This document shows, in pieces, positions 1 to 11,324 of a stretch of 64,000 nt of DNA. The notes beneath the pieces were generated by a model. The model did no database searches. It worked only from the letters and a program-made list of their open reading frames with translations, and was not told the origin of the DNA. Each line of letters starts with the position of its first letter. Position 1 is the stretch's first letter. Source of the stretch: Paragyromitra xinjiangensis (Eukaryota; Ascomycota; Pezizomycetes; Pezizales; Discinaceae); the NCBI GenBank assembly GCA_038503065.1, contig JBCAMK010000002.1:3162001-3226000 (forward strand), written 5' to 3'. The position numbers and the translations under genes are program-made.

Positions 1-66
1 AGCACGCATCTCCCGTCGCCTATCGAGAGGTTAAATATTGTTAGTGGCGCTCGGGTCTCTAAACCA

Positions 67-1379
67 TTACTCAAGAGTTTGATGGGCTACATACCACCAA
101 TCTCTAAAAGAAACAGTATTAACTGAGATACCGATATCCTTCAACGCTTTCGTTGAGAGATGGCAATCATACGGCCTTATTACTAAATCCCCCGTGATTT
201 GTATTAGTGGATTGACCCGGAGTATTTAGAACGGTTGAAGAAGAGCGTACCTGAAGAACCAGGGTCGTTTTTGTCGTTTGCTACCATATGATCGAGTGGG
301 AGGCCAGAGATTTCAGCCAGAGTCTGGCAGATCTCATACCTGTCGGGATGGTTAGAATCTACGAATGAAGGTTTGGTATGGTGGGGCTTACTTGGTCATG
401 CGGTCTTCAGAGCTGAACTGCAGAATCTTAGGAAGAGATGCAGTATCTTCGGTGGTGTATTTATCTAAAAGCCAGTGGGTAAGTAGACATCAGGATGGTC
501 TTCGCTGGTGGCTTACTGGCAACGTCTTTCAGCACCCTCGCCACATCCGCCGTGTTTCTAATTTCCATGAGATTAGCCATTGCCCCTATATCAACAACTC
601 AGTACGAAAACTCACGTAGGATAACGAATACTCCAGTGATCCATCTCGATCGTTTCCTTTCCTGCCTTGTTCCATACCGCATCGAGCAACACATTGATTG
701 CACTTTCTTTGTTTTGCTCAACCTCCCCATACAGCACTGGCACCCTGAAGACCACGCTTTGCTTCCCCGCACCAAGAACAGCTTGCTCACCAGCCTGCTT
801 GGTCTCGCCATAGAAATTGGGAGGGTTGACTGGTGAATCAGCCTCATAGGGGGCGGCGCCAGGCCTACCATCGAAGACATAGTCGGTCGAGATATAGATG
901 AGGAGGGTGTCACGGTCATTGCATTCAGAAGCAAGTTTGCGGGAAGCTTCTACATTCAGACGCTTAACACCTTCAGGATCGGCCTCGCATTTATCGGGGA
1001 AACGTTCGGCAGCGCAATGAACGACCACTCGAGGTCTAGTTAGCCAAGGTAATTAGCATACTTCTTCCTCCTACCTCCCCAGGGAAATTTGTAGGGTTTC
1101 CCAAAAATCAATAGAAAACATACTTGACATCGTCCAGCAAAGCAACAACTTCCTCTGCATTTCCCAAATCCACCTTTCTAATAGTCGGTGGTTTTGCGCG
1201 AGAGAAACCTATTGTTTCGTTTATTCACTAGCACTTCCAATGAATCATAAGGCTCAGTAATAATATTACGAACCTGTCCCAACAACATTCCAGCCATCAC
1301 GCTCGAACGCCTTAACAACCTGACGGCCAAGCTGACCAGTACCGCCAGTGACAACGACAGTTTTCTCGGTTGAAGACAT
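67..1379 (-). CDS. MAT2B-like / RmlD-type NAD(P)-dependent reductase
   Basis: This is a short-chain dehydrogenase of the extended RmlD/MAT2B type, related to the regulatory beta subunit of methionine adenosyltransferase. The first exon starts at 1379 and carries the nucleotide-binding loop TGGTGQLGRQ. A central exon has the STDYVFDG segment followed by FYGETKQAGE, which contains the YxxxK pair. Five introns join in phase by hand: donor after 1274, then one before the exon beginning near 1036, one after RYPT near 612, and two short ones near 400-520. The last exon ends WWYVAHQTLE with the stop at 67-69. The family supports S-adenosylmethionine synthesis in animals; whether the fungal protein binds a SAM synthetase is inference. 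The next recognisable gene is an F-box protein on the same strand. Confidence 0.85.
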
Positions 1380-1743
1380 TTCGATTGCAGATTTCCAATT
1401 GTTCCGGATAGTGACGTGCAGGATGCAACTTTATTTAAGGCGGGGTCGGGAGACGTAAACGACAACGGTTCCATGGGTCGGATAAACTCTTCCGAGAAAA
1501 TTACACCAGCCAAAAGTTGCACTAAGCTTCATGGAACTTCACTCGAACGGAAAAAATGCGAGTGTGGGAAATGATTTTCTTTATTATTATCCTACCATAC
1601 GTCACCCAGGCTTATTGCCATCCTTGCTTAATTAACCCTACGATTAAGTTATCACAAATATCCTCGTCTTATGTAAAGTACATGAAACAGTGTATATTCA
1701 CTGATACCAATAGTACACAAATACTTCACCCACCTCAAACGTA
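1380..1743. other. Intergenic spacer, no gene seen
   Basis: Spacer between the MAT2B-like start and the end of the upstream F-box gene. It is AT-rich and contains a short open frame at 1556-1747 without recognisable features. I see no RNA gene or repeat. Confidence 0.5.
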
Positions 1744-2661
1744 CTAGAAAAATGGTGAATCTGACAAAAGCTTTCTTACCCTGCACGCCGAGCGAATCGA
1801 GCGAGAGAATTTATTGTACCGGAGTGCTAATATACCCCCACTAAATTTAGTGGATGGCACCTTGATAGGAACCTCTGTCTCAGGTTCTGATGCTGGCTGA
1901 AACGTCAAATCCTCAAACTTGAATCTGGAGCTCGCAAATGTGAGCCTCATAATTCGATAAACCAGGAAACGCTGCACCGTCTGGTTATCGGACCATGTCT
2001 CCTGAAAATTCCAGGAATCTTCGTCTCCATGCCTACACATGAAGCAACTCCGAAGTATCTGGTAGAATCTGTTGATGCAAAGGAGACTACATGTATTGAA
2101 ATCGCTCGCGACAACAGAAACTGCCGAATCAAGCGCATAGACCGGGGTGGGGCCCGAAAGAACCAAATCCATAAGTCGATCCCCAGTGTAGAGAGGGTAG
2201 TCAAGTAGAGAGACAAATATCGCGAAATCTTCTAAGCAGTTGTAAAACCACCGTTGGTTTAGAATGAGTTGGGGAACATCGCTTCTTCGCATGACAAATT
2301 CAGATAGGATATCCTTTTCGAAGGCTGCAACGCTTAAGGGATTTGATTTATTGAATAATGGATGACGCTGATGTACCAAGACGGTGGTGGCCGATTCCCA
2401 AGCATGGACTCCCAAGATGTTCTTTGCAGTTCGCGTCAAGATTGAGGCTGGGTAAGCGGCGAAGACCCTGTAGCAGGCAGAAGAGGCTGTGATGAGTGCA
2501 TTGAGATCGCCGAAAGAGTCGAACTTGTCGAATATCTCGAAAATGATATCCGGAGGGAGGGCACTGAAAGCGCTCTTCTTGGTCCTTTTGAAGATGGATA
2601 GTAGTCTCGGTGGGCGGTATTTGAAATGGAGCATAGTAATTGAAACGAATTGTATATCCAA
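1744..2661 (-). CDS. F-box domain protein
   Basis: A single-exon protein of 305 residues. Residues about 33-75 form an F-box: FSALPPDIIFEIFDKF, then a leucine/alanine-rich second helix ending in SSACYRVFAAYPASIL. The rest is helical without a recognised repeat class. F-box proteins usually recruit substrates to SCF ubiquitin ligases through Skp1; the substrate cannot be predicted. The Met at residue 10 is an alternative start. A copy of the GAGTGAT-N5-RTGA motif lies about 150 bases upstream. Many F-box proteins of this form exist in Pezizomycotina and are poorly conserved, so no ortholog name is offered. Confidence 0.75.
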   Translation of the reverse strand: MDIQFVSITMLHFKYRPPRLLSIFKRTKKSAFSALPPDIIFEIFDKFDSFGDLNALITASSACYRVFAAYPASILTRTAKNILGVHAWESATTVLVHQRHPLFNKSNPLSVAAFEKDILSEFVMRRSDVPQLILNQRWFYNCLEDFAIFVSLLDYPLYTGDRLMDLVLSGPTPVYALDSAVSVVASDFNTCSLLCINRFYQILRSCFMCRHGDEDSWNFQETWSDNQTVQRFLVYRIMRLTFASSRFKFEDLTFQPASEPETEVPIKVPSTKFSGGILALRYNKFSRSIRSACRVRKLLSDSPFF

Positions 2662-3159
2662 GACAAACGAGAAGCAAATGATATAAGCTGTAGTTGGCGC
2701 TGAGAGACCTTTTGGATAGACAAGTGGTGCTCGCGAAGAGAGATACGGTGTGGATTTATGTGATGCACCGCTCCAATCGCCAAGGCGTCTAAAACTCTAT
2801 ACGACACAAGCGAGTGATTGGCTGTGATGTGTTGTTATGCGCATATGATCGAGATCGGATGTTTGTACACAAACAACCCTAAACTCGAAAGTACCATCAA
2901 GCACGGTAATTGCATTGGGAACAGGTATGCTTTTCTGTAGCGGAGGTATAGCCAGTGCCGTGGAATAGCTTTTTCCTGAAATAGCTTGGATTTGGTGATA
3001 TTAAGACTATCCTCTCGGAAGTTAAACAACAAGTAGGTATTCACAGGCAGTAAGTATTGCCCCTATCCCGCTCCGAAAGCTTGAGTAGTTATCTTACAAA
3101 AAGGCAATCAAATGAAACCAATATGGATACAGAAACTTTTTAAACGAAATCCTTGTCCC
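2662..3159. other. Intergenic spacer with one motif copy
   Basis: This lies between the F-box start and the NAN1 stop. Apart from the GAGTGAT motif at 2812 I see no coding sequence, RNA gene or repeat. Confidence 0.5.
2812..2827 (+). repeat. GAGTGAT-N5-RTGA motif copy
   Basis: Reads GAGTGAT-TGGCT-GTGA, preceded by AGC. It lies about 150 bp upstream of the F-box start. It belongs to the 11-copy noncoding family described in the findings. Confidence 0.6.
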
Positions 3160-6100
3160 TCACAAGGTAACCATCTGCATATCCACATCTTCATCTTCAT
3201 CTCCATCCTCATCCTCATCACTTCCCGGAGCATCATTATCATCAATACTGAGTGGTTTCTTCGCAAACAAGCCCAACACTTTCTCGAATGCCCCCTCGAC
3301 TGACCCTGCACTATATGACGGCATAGCGTCGAATATGCTTTCCAGCGCCTCTCTAGGGATAACACGGTCCACTACACCATCGTCATCCTCCTCGCCGTCT
3401 TCGCCGATTTCTCCGCGAACAGCCTCCACCTCATCAGAGGTTTTTGGGCCGTTAGTCAAGTACACGCCTGACAAACCGCCAGCGCCTTCACTAGAATCCT
3501 CCTCATCTTGGAGCGAGAACTCAGTTCCTGAGGCTTGGTGCACCACGCTGACATGTGGAGCCAGGATGGGAGATATATACTGGATCTTTGCCTCGGCATC
3601 TAGAATCATATATCCTTTTCCGCCTTCCGATGACTTCAGTGCCGTGATCGAGACTAAGCTAATGTCTTGGACGTGGATCGGTGCGGCCGATGTAGAGTTG
3701 AAGATGAACACTTTCTGTGTATCAGTAGATTTTGTTGGCGGGAATGTCACGGCGAAGGTCTGGCTGTGATGATCGACGGCTAAATGACCCCCGATTACAT
3801 GTCCGTTGGCTCCCAGAGTTTCCAGGGAGAACTCCCACTGTACACTGCTGTTGACGAGGTTCCATACCAGCAACTTCGAAGTTCCAAGGATGATAAGATA
3901 TCGCTCCATGATCCCGAGCCCGTTTGTCCGACCAACTTGTAGACCGCCGATAGACTGCCGTACAACTGCTGCATCAGAGTCGGCAAGGTGTACAGTTGAA
4001 TCTTCCTTCGTGCCTAATCCTGGTACGGGGGTCGCAATTGCCACAACTGAACCATCTTCTGAAAACGTTACATGGCCCCAGTAAGGGGTTTTTGACGACT
4101 TCTTGGGGAGAACATCCAACAAAGTCAACGTGGAGAGTTCAATCTCCTTTTTGCCCTTTGAAAACATAATCACCCTCCTACACCCCCAGCTCGTCAGCCC
4201 ACCCTCTGCTCCGCGGACCTGCGCACCACCAGCTCTAGTTCTAATTTTTGCTCTCCATATCCTGACACTACCATCCGCACCAACAGTCGCAAACCCGTGT
4301 CCCTTCGGAGAAGGAACCAGATCAAACACTTCCTCAGCACCAAGCCCATTTGGTGAGGGATGTGGTGAATCGACCCTTGTGACTAACTCCCATATCTTCT
4401 TCTTTTCGCTCCATTTCCAGAACCTTAGATACACCTCCCTTCCATGCCCTTCCTCATCACCAATGGGCGAATTTTGCTCAATGTCCGCACCATCCACAAC
4501 TGTTTTTCGCTTTGGCGGCTTCCACTCGTCGATGGTCGCTAGCCACTCCCCATCCGCTGTGATCGCAACATGGGCCACATTTGGCTCCAGGATCAGATCT
4601 TGCTCTGGGCCGGAGTTGAAGTTTGTCGCGTTCGTCCTTGTTAGTGCCTGGCGGGCGACATGGCGATCTGAGTAAGTGTCGAAAGTTTGTAGGTAAGGTG
4701 AAGCAGTTTCTTCATTCATTTGAGAAGAGGGCGTGGTGAGGAGAAGTCGGTTTGCAGTGGGGTGGAGAACACAGGGGACTTTAGATTGTCTGGATTCGGT
4801 GACGCGAGCCTGGATCCCGGCGATGTTTGCTTTAGGTTTGAGTTCAGTGGTCGATAGGATCATGATCGAGTTGTCGGAGAGGAGGATGGCGTAGGAGGTT
4901 GCACGGGGGGAGACGACGATGTGTTCGATAGTCGATCCAAGATGGGGGAGGAATTGTTTGTGGCCGGTTTCGATCTGCCAAAGTACGAGAACGGTCTCAG
5001 AACCACCGGAAATGATGTAGTTGCCTGGAAATGATCAGTTTTTACCAACAGGGCCGGTATAAGATTGAACATACCATCGAGAGCCCACTTTACAGATCTA
5101 ACCTTCTTTCTATGCCAGTGCAGCTTCCTGATGACTGGTTCTGAATTTGTGCCTTCTTTTAGTCGTAGGACATTGTGAAAGAGGTGCATTGCCCCAGTAT
5201 CGTCACCAATAACCACATCACCGAGTAAATCCCCGTTCGCACTCCTTGCCTTCTTCCCCTTCTTCCCCTTCCCACTTTCACTAGCCTCAACTATCGGGAG
5301 GAAAGCATCCATGCAGGCAAGATGAAATGTCATTGGGTATTTCCTGAAAACACCCCACTTTGATTTCCCCTCCTGTCCCTTCACGTGCTTATTCCCCACC
5401 GCCAACGTCCTCCCAGCAATAACAACGGCGATCCTCCCACCATCCAGAACCTGTGCGGCAGAAATTCTATCTACGGTATTCTCATAGACGCTCGCTTTCT
5501 CAACTGCTGTCTCTGGATTTTTTGGTAATCGTATTCTCCATAGCGTTCCGGATTTCTGAGTACACTCCGCAGCGTAAACTGTGCCAACGAATTCCTCCGA
5601 TTCAGGTTTCTCATCTACAGATAGAGAAATAAACTCCAGTGAAGGCAGCCCAAGATTCCACTGTTGGACGAGTTTCCCATCGACCCAGTTCCACAGAAAT
5701 AGGTGACCGACAGAGGTCGCAATGTAAGCGTTGTTATCGTTTTCGGGGTCAATGTGGTATGAGGTTATTTTCTCTGTAGGCTTGGTCGATCGCAATGAGA
5801 TTGTACGGACAAGGAGTGAGGTTTTTGTGGAGTAGATTTTGAGGGACATAGAGTGAGCAAGGAGGATATATCTTTAGATAAGAATATAAGTCAGCACTTT
5901 GCCCCCGAGATCTAGAATCAAAGATGTAGATGCCATACTTTTCATTTTTTGTGAATACAGGATCCAGCTGTAGGAATCTTCCACCCAGTGAAGGCGATAG
6001 TTTCCAATTCGATCTTGGGACGACCACACTCTCCTTCTCGATAGTTTCACCAGCGCCTTTAGAGCTCTCTTTTAGTTTTCTCTCTGATTTTGTCTTTTTC

Positions 6101-6366
6101 TTCCCAGCAACTGCGACAGCTTTTTCCTCTACATCATCAACAGCCTCCACCTCCGTCCCCTCTTTATGTTTCCGCTTTTGTCTCCGGTTCCTGTGTTTGC
6201 TCCTCTTTCTATTTGCTGCATTTTCCGTCGCTGGGGTAGCAGGAACGTTATTCACCGACTTACTCAACGGCGTTGATTTCGCCGGAGCAGCATTATTAGA
6301 TTTACCGCCTGATTTCCGACTCTTCGGAGTCATAACCCCAGCATCAGGTGTCTTCGTCGAAGACAT
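3160..6366 (-). CDS. NAN1: U3 snoRNP protein NAN1/UTP17 (WDR75 ortholog)
   Basis: WD-repeat protein of the t-UTP/UTP-A subcomplex of the small-subunit processome. It works in the nucleolus in Pol I transcription and early 18S rRNA processing. Three coding exons join in phase. The first, from ATG 6366, has a lysine/arginine-rich basic tail (about residues 50-105). An intron near 5876-5934 precedes KYILLAHSMSLKIYS, and a second intron near 5027-5075 joins WALDG to NYIISGGSETVLVLWQ, a typical WD blade. The last exon holds the C-terminal blades and an acidic Asp/Glu tail ending DVDMQMVTL. The full product is about 985 residues, slightly longer than yeast Nan1 because of the basic N-terminus. The longer open frame upstream of 6366 was not used, because the family-like MSST start gives a shared 273-bp promoter with RPB10. 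Confidence 0.9.
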
Positions 6367-6639
6367 TGCAGGTCGAATTGACGGGGAGAGTGGAGTCGTG
6401 AATTGAGGTTTCAGAAAAAAAGAAGATTCCGACTGCTCCACAAAAAAAAAAAGCGGCTTCGAAGTGCGCGAAAAATCTTGGCGGTTAGAGGTCTGTGCGT
6501 TGCAGGGCACCAAAAGATTTCATCTGCGCTTCCTTCCTCGCGTCTGCTGCAATAACAATCTTTCTTTGTTCAACGCCGACCAGGTTCTTTTCTATTCCAC
6601 GAAACTATCCCAAGACAGCCGTACCGGTGGAAATAAAAT
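6367..6639. promoter_or_regulatory. Shared NAN1-RPB10 divergent promoter region
   Basis: Only 273 bases separate the two opposed ATGs, so both core promoters must lie here. The region has a long A-run near 6415-6450 on the plus strand and a TC-rich stretch before RPB10. Co-regulation is inferred from the arrangement. Confidence 0.5.
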
Positions 6640-7043
6640 ATGATTATTCCTATTCGCTGTTTCTCGTGTGGAAAGGTTTGTTTGCTTCCCTCCTCTGGTG
6701 GGAGGCGGGAATGGAGGAGCTGATGTTTCTTTAAATGTACAGGTCGTCGCCGATCTCTGGGAACGCTACCTTCAGCTGTTGGAGGATAATGTTCCTGAAG
6801 GGTAATTCCTATACCTCTCTCGCTGGGTTACTGGGAATGGGGGTTCTGATAGAGGACTGCAAACAGTGACGCCATGGACCAGCTCGGCTGCAAAAGGTAC
6901 TGCTGCAGGAGGATGATTATGACACATGTGGACTTGATTGAGAAGCTCCTACGGTACGGACACTCTTTTTAAGTAGCCTTTACGCGTACTGACTTGGCCT
7001 GGGATGTAGATACAATCCGCAAGAGCGCAATCGTGCGAGGTAG
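6640..7043 (+). CDS. RPB10: RNA polymerase I/II/III subunit RPABC5 (Rpb10)
   Basis: Tiny zinc-binding subunit shared by the three nuclear RNA polymerases. Four exons were assembled by splice signals and phase: 6640-6675, 6743-6801, 6867-6953 and 7010-7043. They give 71 residues, the usual family length. The protein begins [12 protein letters not shown], the diagnostic zinc motif. It continues with [20 protein letters not shown], then [20 protein letters not shown] with the second cysteine pair, and ends [13 protein letters not shown]. No single frame shows more than a fragment, because the gene is cut into pieces of 34-87 bases. It is head to head with NAN1, another gene of the nuclear transcription/ribosome programme. 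Confidence 0.95.
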
Positions 7044-7428
7044 AGAGAGTCAGTCAGGACTTTGATGAAGCATCTGAAGGTGTTGAGGGGATTGGGCTCT
7101 TTGTTGGACTTTGAAGATTTCTTTTCCAGGGACTACGTTGGGATCATGAGAATACATACAGCAATATGAGACGGAATCTAACAGCAGTGATTTTTTTTTC
7201 TTCTAACGGCGTTTGTAATATATATCGATATCGTTCATTGGAAAGCGGTATTTTAGATACAAGATCTTTTCACATCAATTGCCTTTTGCTGTGCTCCTAC
7301 ATACTGGCAGGGGGTTCGAGGAAGGCTCATGCATCCCTCCGTGTGGACTGATCCACAAAATCGTATGATAATCTCCAACTCTCCTGCATGTCGGGTTCTA
7401 TCATATTTCTATATCCAAACAGACAATA
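7044..7428. other. Convergent 3' spacer
   Basis: This holds the 3' ends of RPB10 (+) and the mitochondrial carrier (-). It contains a T-run near 7190-7200. I see no gene or structured RNA. Confidence 0.5.
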
Positions 7429-8410
7429 TCATAGGTTCTCCAGGGCAGCTTTTGCAGAATCGAATGCCCCCAAGAAGATTGCACCTCCGATAGATATCCA
7501 GAGAACCCTTGGCCCAATTCCCTTAAATAACGCTGATGCACCTTCCTCCTTTACTATACCACGAAATGTTGATATCGCAGATTGTTTCTATCACACAAAA
7601 CCCTTAGCCCTACCCACACCCCACATATCAAACCCAACATACCTGTTTCGCCAGCATCAACCTCGTTTTCAGCACATCCAACGGCGTCGTCGCCGCGGCC
7701 GCTACCGCCCCCGACAAACTCCCAAACACCGCACTCTCCCCCGGATTAACCCTTCCCTTCTTCTGCCTCCCTCTCCACGCCTTCATCGCCTCCCACAGTG
7801 GGAACTGAATAACCGTGAACGGAATCTCACGCATCACCGTAACTCCCCACCCTCGATACAGCTCTGCCCATATCCTCAACACGGACTTATTCGCCGTAAA
7901 CGTATGTCTCAACGCCGCCCAACTACTCGGGAACTGCGACGCCTGAGCCCGCTGCTTCACCACCTCGGTCGGCACACGCACCGCACATGCCGCCACCTCG
8001 CCGAGTGAAGCAGCGAGCATATGGTCTCTTGCTGCACTCATTCCCGCTGCCTTCTGTCCTTTCTCGAGACGGCGCTGCGAGAGATGCGATTTTACACCCT
8101 CGTAGGTGACGAAGAAGAGGGCGGCACCTGGGGCAGACCCAGCGATAACGCTACCGACCCCTTTGTACACACCTGACCAGCCGCCATTTGCGAAGAAGCC
8201 GCCGACGGATTGAAGACGGGTTTTGAGGGTGTCGAGGGGAAACAGGGAGAGGTCTACCGCGGTGCCGGCGAGACCCCCGGCCTAAGGTTGGAGGCAGCGT
8301 TAGCGATTGAGTATCAAGAGCTGTGGTTAGAGGGAAGTAGTTACGATGAGAGAGCGTGCGTAGGGAGAGGAGAGGAGGGAGGCAGTAGAGGGAGACTGCG
8401 GGGAGTCCAT
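7429..8410 (-). CDS. PET8: Mitochondrial S-adenosylmethionine carrier
   Basis: Mitochondrial carrier family protein that exchanges cytosolic SAM for matrix S-adenosylhomocysteine across the inner membrane. Three exons are inferred: 8345-8410, 7643-8281 and about 7571-7429. The start at 8410 (MDSPQSPS) joins SPYARSLI to [17 protein letters not shown]. All three carrier signatures are visible: PLDTLK in repeat 1, [12 protein letters not shown] in repeat 2 and [11 protein letters not shown] in repeat 3. The last exon carries [18 protein letters not shown] and ends AALENL. The [12 protein letters not shown] segment is typical of SAM carriers. The gene is head to head with JAC1 at 234 bp. Confidence 0.9.
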
Positions 8411-8644
8411 CTCGGGGTGGAGCGGGGGCGCGGGGGTGTTGGATAGATGCGGTGTGAGATGCTGTGACGGGTGAAACAGACGCCATGAGGCTCTGCGGAG
8501 AAAAGTAAAGTTGGTTTGCTTGCTCTGGAACTTGGAAGATTTACATATAAATCCTCCATCTTTAATGTCAAGAACCATCATCTATCGTTAATACCTCGAA
8601 CTTGATACCTGCGTCTTTCTGTCAGAAGAAATACTCTATAAATA
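8411..8644. promoter_or_regulatory. Shared PET8-JAC1 divergent promoter region
   Basis: 234 bases between the start codons of two mitochondrial genes. No specific factor site was recognised; a bidirectional promoter is inferred from spacing. Confidence 0.45.
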
Positions 8645-9307
8645 ATGAATAGAACACTCTGTCCGCTTCTACGGCAGTCATGTCCGCATCTCCAAGCAAA
8701 ACCTCTGCGAGTATCATTACCTTTGTCATTCGCCATCCGCCATATCTCCTCTTCCCCCTCCGGACAACCCCCAACGTACTACGAACTCTTCCCCTCTACC
8801 TTGCCCCAAGGCCCACCTCCCCACGGTCCATTCCATCTCGACCCACGCGTTCTGCGCCAAGAGTTCTTTAAACTCCAACAACTCACACACCCCGACGTCA
8901 TCTCTGACCCCACCTTAAAACGGCGCGCCGAAGCTGGATCAGCATATCTCAACCGTGCCTACAGCACACTTCTCTCCCCGCTACTAAGAGCACAGTATAT
9001 TCTGCAACTGCGTGGGATCGATGTAGCGGAGGATGAGACGATGAAGCTAGATGACCAGGAGCTGTTGATGGAGGTGCTGGAGGCAAGAGAGGAGATTGAA
9101 GAAGCGAAGACAGAGGACGACCTATTCCCATTAAAGACGGTTAATGATGCGAGGATTGAGGGATCTTTGAAGACGTTGGAGAAGTGCTTTGCTGAGGATG
9201 ATTTAGAGATGGCGAAGGTTGAGGCTGTGAGGTTGAGGTATTGGGTTAATATTAGGGACAGTTTGCATGCGTGGGAGAAGGGGGAACCAGTGGTTCTTGT
9301 GCATTAG
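8645..9307 (+). CDS. JAC1: Mitochondrial Fe-S cluster co-chaperone Jac1/HscB
   Basis: J-domain co-chaperone that brings the Fe-S scaffold Isu1 to the mitochondrial Hsp70. It is an intronless protein of 220 residues. Residues 1-40 are arginine/serine-rich with few acids, as expected for a matrix targeting signal. The J domain begins TYYELFP, and the essential HPD tripeptide is present at about residues 81-83 (LTHPDV). The segment after it, LKRRAEAGSAYLNRAYSTLLSPLLRAQYIL, is typical of HscB, and the C-terminal three-helix domain that binds the scaffold follows (ELLMEVLEAREEI). Length and domain order fit the family. Confidence 0.93.
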   Translation: MNRTLCPLLRQSCPHLQAKPLRVSLPLSFAIRHISSSPSGQPPTYYELFPSTLPQGPPPHGPFHLDPRVLRQEFFKLQQLTHPDVISDPTLKRRAEAGSAYLNRAYSTLLSPLLRAQYILQLRGIDVAEDETMKLDDQELLMEVLEAREEIEEAKTEDDLFPLKTVNDARIEGSLKTLEKCFAEDDLEMAKVEAVRLRYWVNIRDSLHAWEKGEPVVLVH

Positions 9308-9736
9308 GGACTAGATATGGATAACGGGTTTCTCATTAGTGAGTATCTGTTTTTTGTGAGTTTCGTGTAATTATGTAGATTATCACGGTATATAGAAGGC
9401 CGATTCTATGTCTGGCAAGACAGGGGCTGGAGGGCTCTCTACTCATATGAATTCATTGTACAAAAGAGAAGAATCTATAGTACTTAATATGCAATTCAGC
9501 AATCAGAATTTCCAAATCCAAAACAAAGACATAATATTCAATTATACTAGATCAGTTCAAAGATCACCAGTTCTAGAGTATTACTGCAATAAAACACCCC
9601 GCCATTATCATTGAGGTGTGGAACGGAGGAGAATACACTCTATTTTCACAGTATTCCCAATCTGTACGACATCGTTTTCAAGCCTCTTTCACCTTCCTCC
9701 CTCTCTATCAGCAACCGCAAACCAAACAATTCAGCA
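9308..9736. other. Intergenic spacer, no gene seen
   Basis: AT-rich spacer between JAC1 and the TilS-like gene. The open frames at 9408-9614 and 9611-9943 have no recognisable features; the second overlaps the start of the next gene in another frame. Confidence 0.5.
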
Positions 9737-11324
9737 ATGCCACCTCGAAAATCCCCAGTAAGTCTCTCTGAATACCGAGGCTTCCTCAACCGCCTCTGGT
9801 CAGACCCAGCTAAACGACTAGGTATTTTCTCACCCCTAATCCCTCCACAATGCCCAACTAATTCCAAAGCCAAACCGCAGGTCTCGCCGTCAGCGGCGGA
9901 GTTGACTCTATGGCCCTCGCCCACCTCACGCACAAACTCGTGAGTGAAAGGCAGCATCCTGATAAGCATGACGTCCCCAAAGTTCACGCCTTCATCATCG
10001 ACCACGGCGTACGCCCTTCATCGTCCTCCGAAGCTTCTGCCGTAGCTCATATTCTCAAGGGCTATGGATTCACCACTGATATCATTCCGCTACTATGGAA
10101 ACCAGGGGATCTTGCGGCAGCGGGATTCGAGACGAGGGCGAGGACTGCAAGATATAGGACGCTAGCAAAAGCCTGTGTGCAGAATAGGATCTTCAGGCTA
10201 CTGTTGGCGCATCACGCAGACGATCAGGCAGAAACAGTAATGATGAGATTGATATCAGGAAGTAGATTAGATGGATTGGGGGGGATGAAGGCTGTGGCGG
10301 GGATCCCAGAGTGTTGGGATGTGTTTGGTGCGAATAAGGTGGCTGTGGGGAGGCCATTCCTAGAGGTTGGAAAGGTAGGTGCGGAATCACACCTCAATTA
10401 TATCTCTAAGACCCACATCTCATGCTAATACCAATATCTCTTCCACAGGAGCGTCTCAGAGCCACCTGTGAACATAACTCCGTCACCTGGTTCGAAGACG
10501 CAACCAACCAAGACGCAACCTACACACGCCGAAACGCAGTCCGACAGCTTCTAAATTCCGATCCACCACGATTGCCCAAAGCCCTACAAAGAAATTCCCT
10601 CGTCGCCATCTCCAAGCGCGCTGAAACCCGTAATCATGCCGTTAGAGAAGAAGCCCTCCAGCTCCTTCACGACCACTGTAAAATAACCATCAACCCTAGG
10701 ACCGGAACCCTCAAGCTCAGCCTCCCTCACGACCACACTACACTTTGGGAGAACGTTAAAGAAACAGTACTTATGCGCATGCTGATCGAGGTCGCGGAGA
10801 TGGCCTCTCCCAGTTACAGGGTCGTGACTAGACATATGATGACGGCGTTTGAAAAGGTATTTTCTGCGGGCGAGGATGATGAGATCAAGACGTTCACTTC
10901 AGCCGGATTGACGTGGACTTATGAAGGTAAGCACAGGTGGACCCTTGACCGGGAGCCCTTCTACACGCACAAACCAGAACAGGTTACAGAGTTTACCGCC
11001 GGACAAGGCTGGAGTGATTGGAAACTCTGGGATGGACGATGGTGGATGAGAGTGCAGACACCAGTTGGGATGAAGAGTACATTTGTGAGGGCGCTAAGGG
11101 ATGAGGATATGAAGTCGGTACGGCTCACAGCGGTAGATCGGAATATGAAGAAGCCGTTAGATAACGCATTGAAGGAGCTAAAAATGGGACTGCGGTTTAC
11201 GGTGCCAGTGGTGTTTTGGAGAGGGTATGGTGAGGATAAGAAGACGGAGGAGTTAGTGGCACTGCCAACTGTGGGGTTTGATTTTGTGGATGACGCGAGA
11301 TATCAAGTCCGGTTCAAGGATTAA
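9737..11324 (+). CDS. tRNA(Ile)-lysidine synthase-like PP-loop ATPase
   Basis: Member of the TilS/MesJ family, which converts the wobble cytidine of tRNA-Ile(CAU) to lysidine using ATP. Three exons join exactly: 9737-9821, 9881-10374 and 10449-11324, giving 484 residues. The PP-loop SGGVDSMAL spans the first intron region, IIDHGVRP follows, and the HHADDQAET signature of TilS is at 10209-10236. The DxxN-type segment WFEDATNQDATYTRRNAVR is also characteristic of the family. In filamentous ascomycete mitochondria AUA is read as isoleucine, so a nuclear-encoded enzyme acting on mitochondrial tRNA-Ile is the expected role; that localisation is inference, since the N-terminus is short and only weakly basic. 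Confidence 0.85.

Noticed and set aside
6495..6734. 79-residue plus frame near RPB10
   Set aside because: Out of frame with RPB10, whose true start is at 6640 in another frame with exact family identity.
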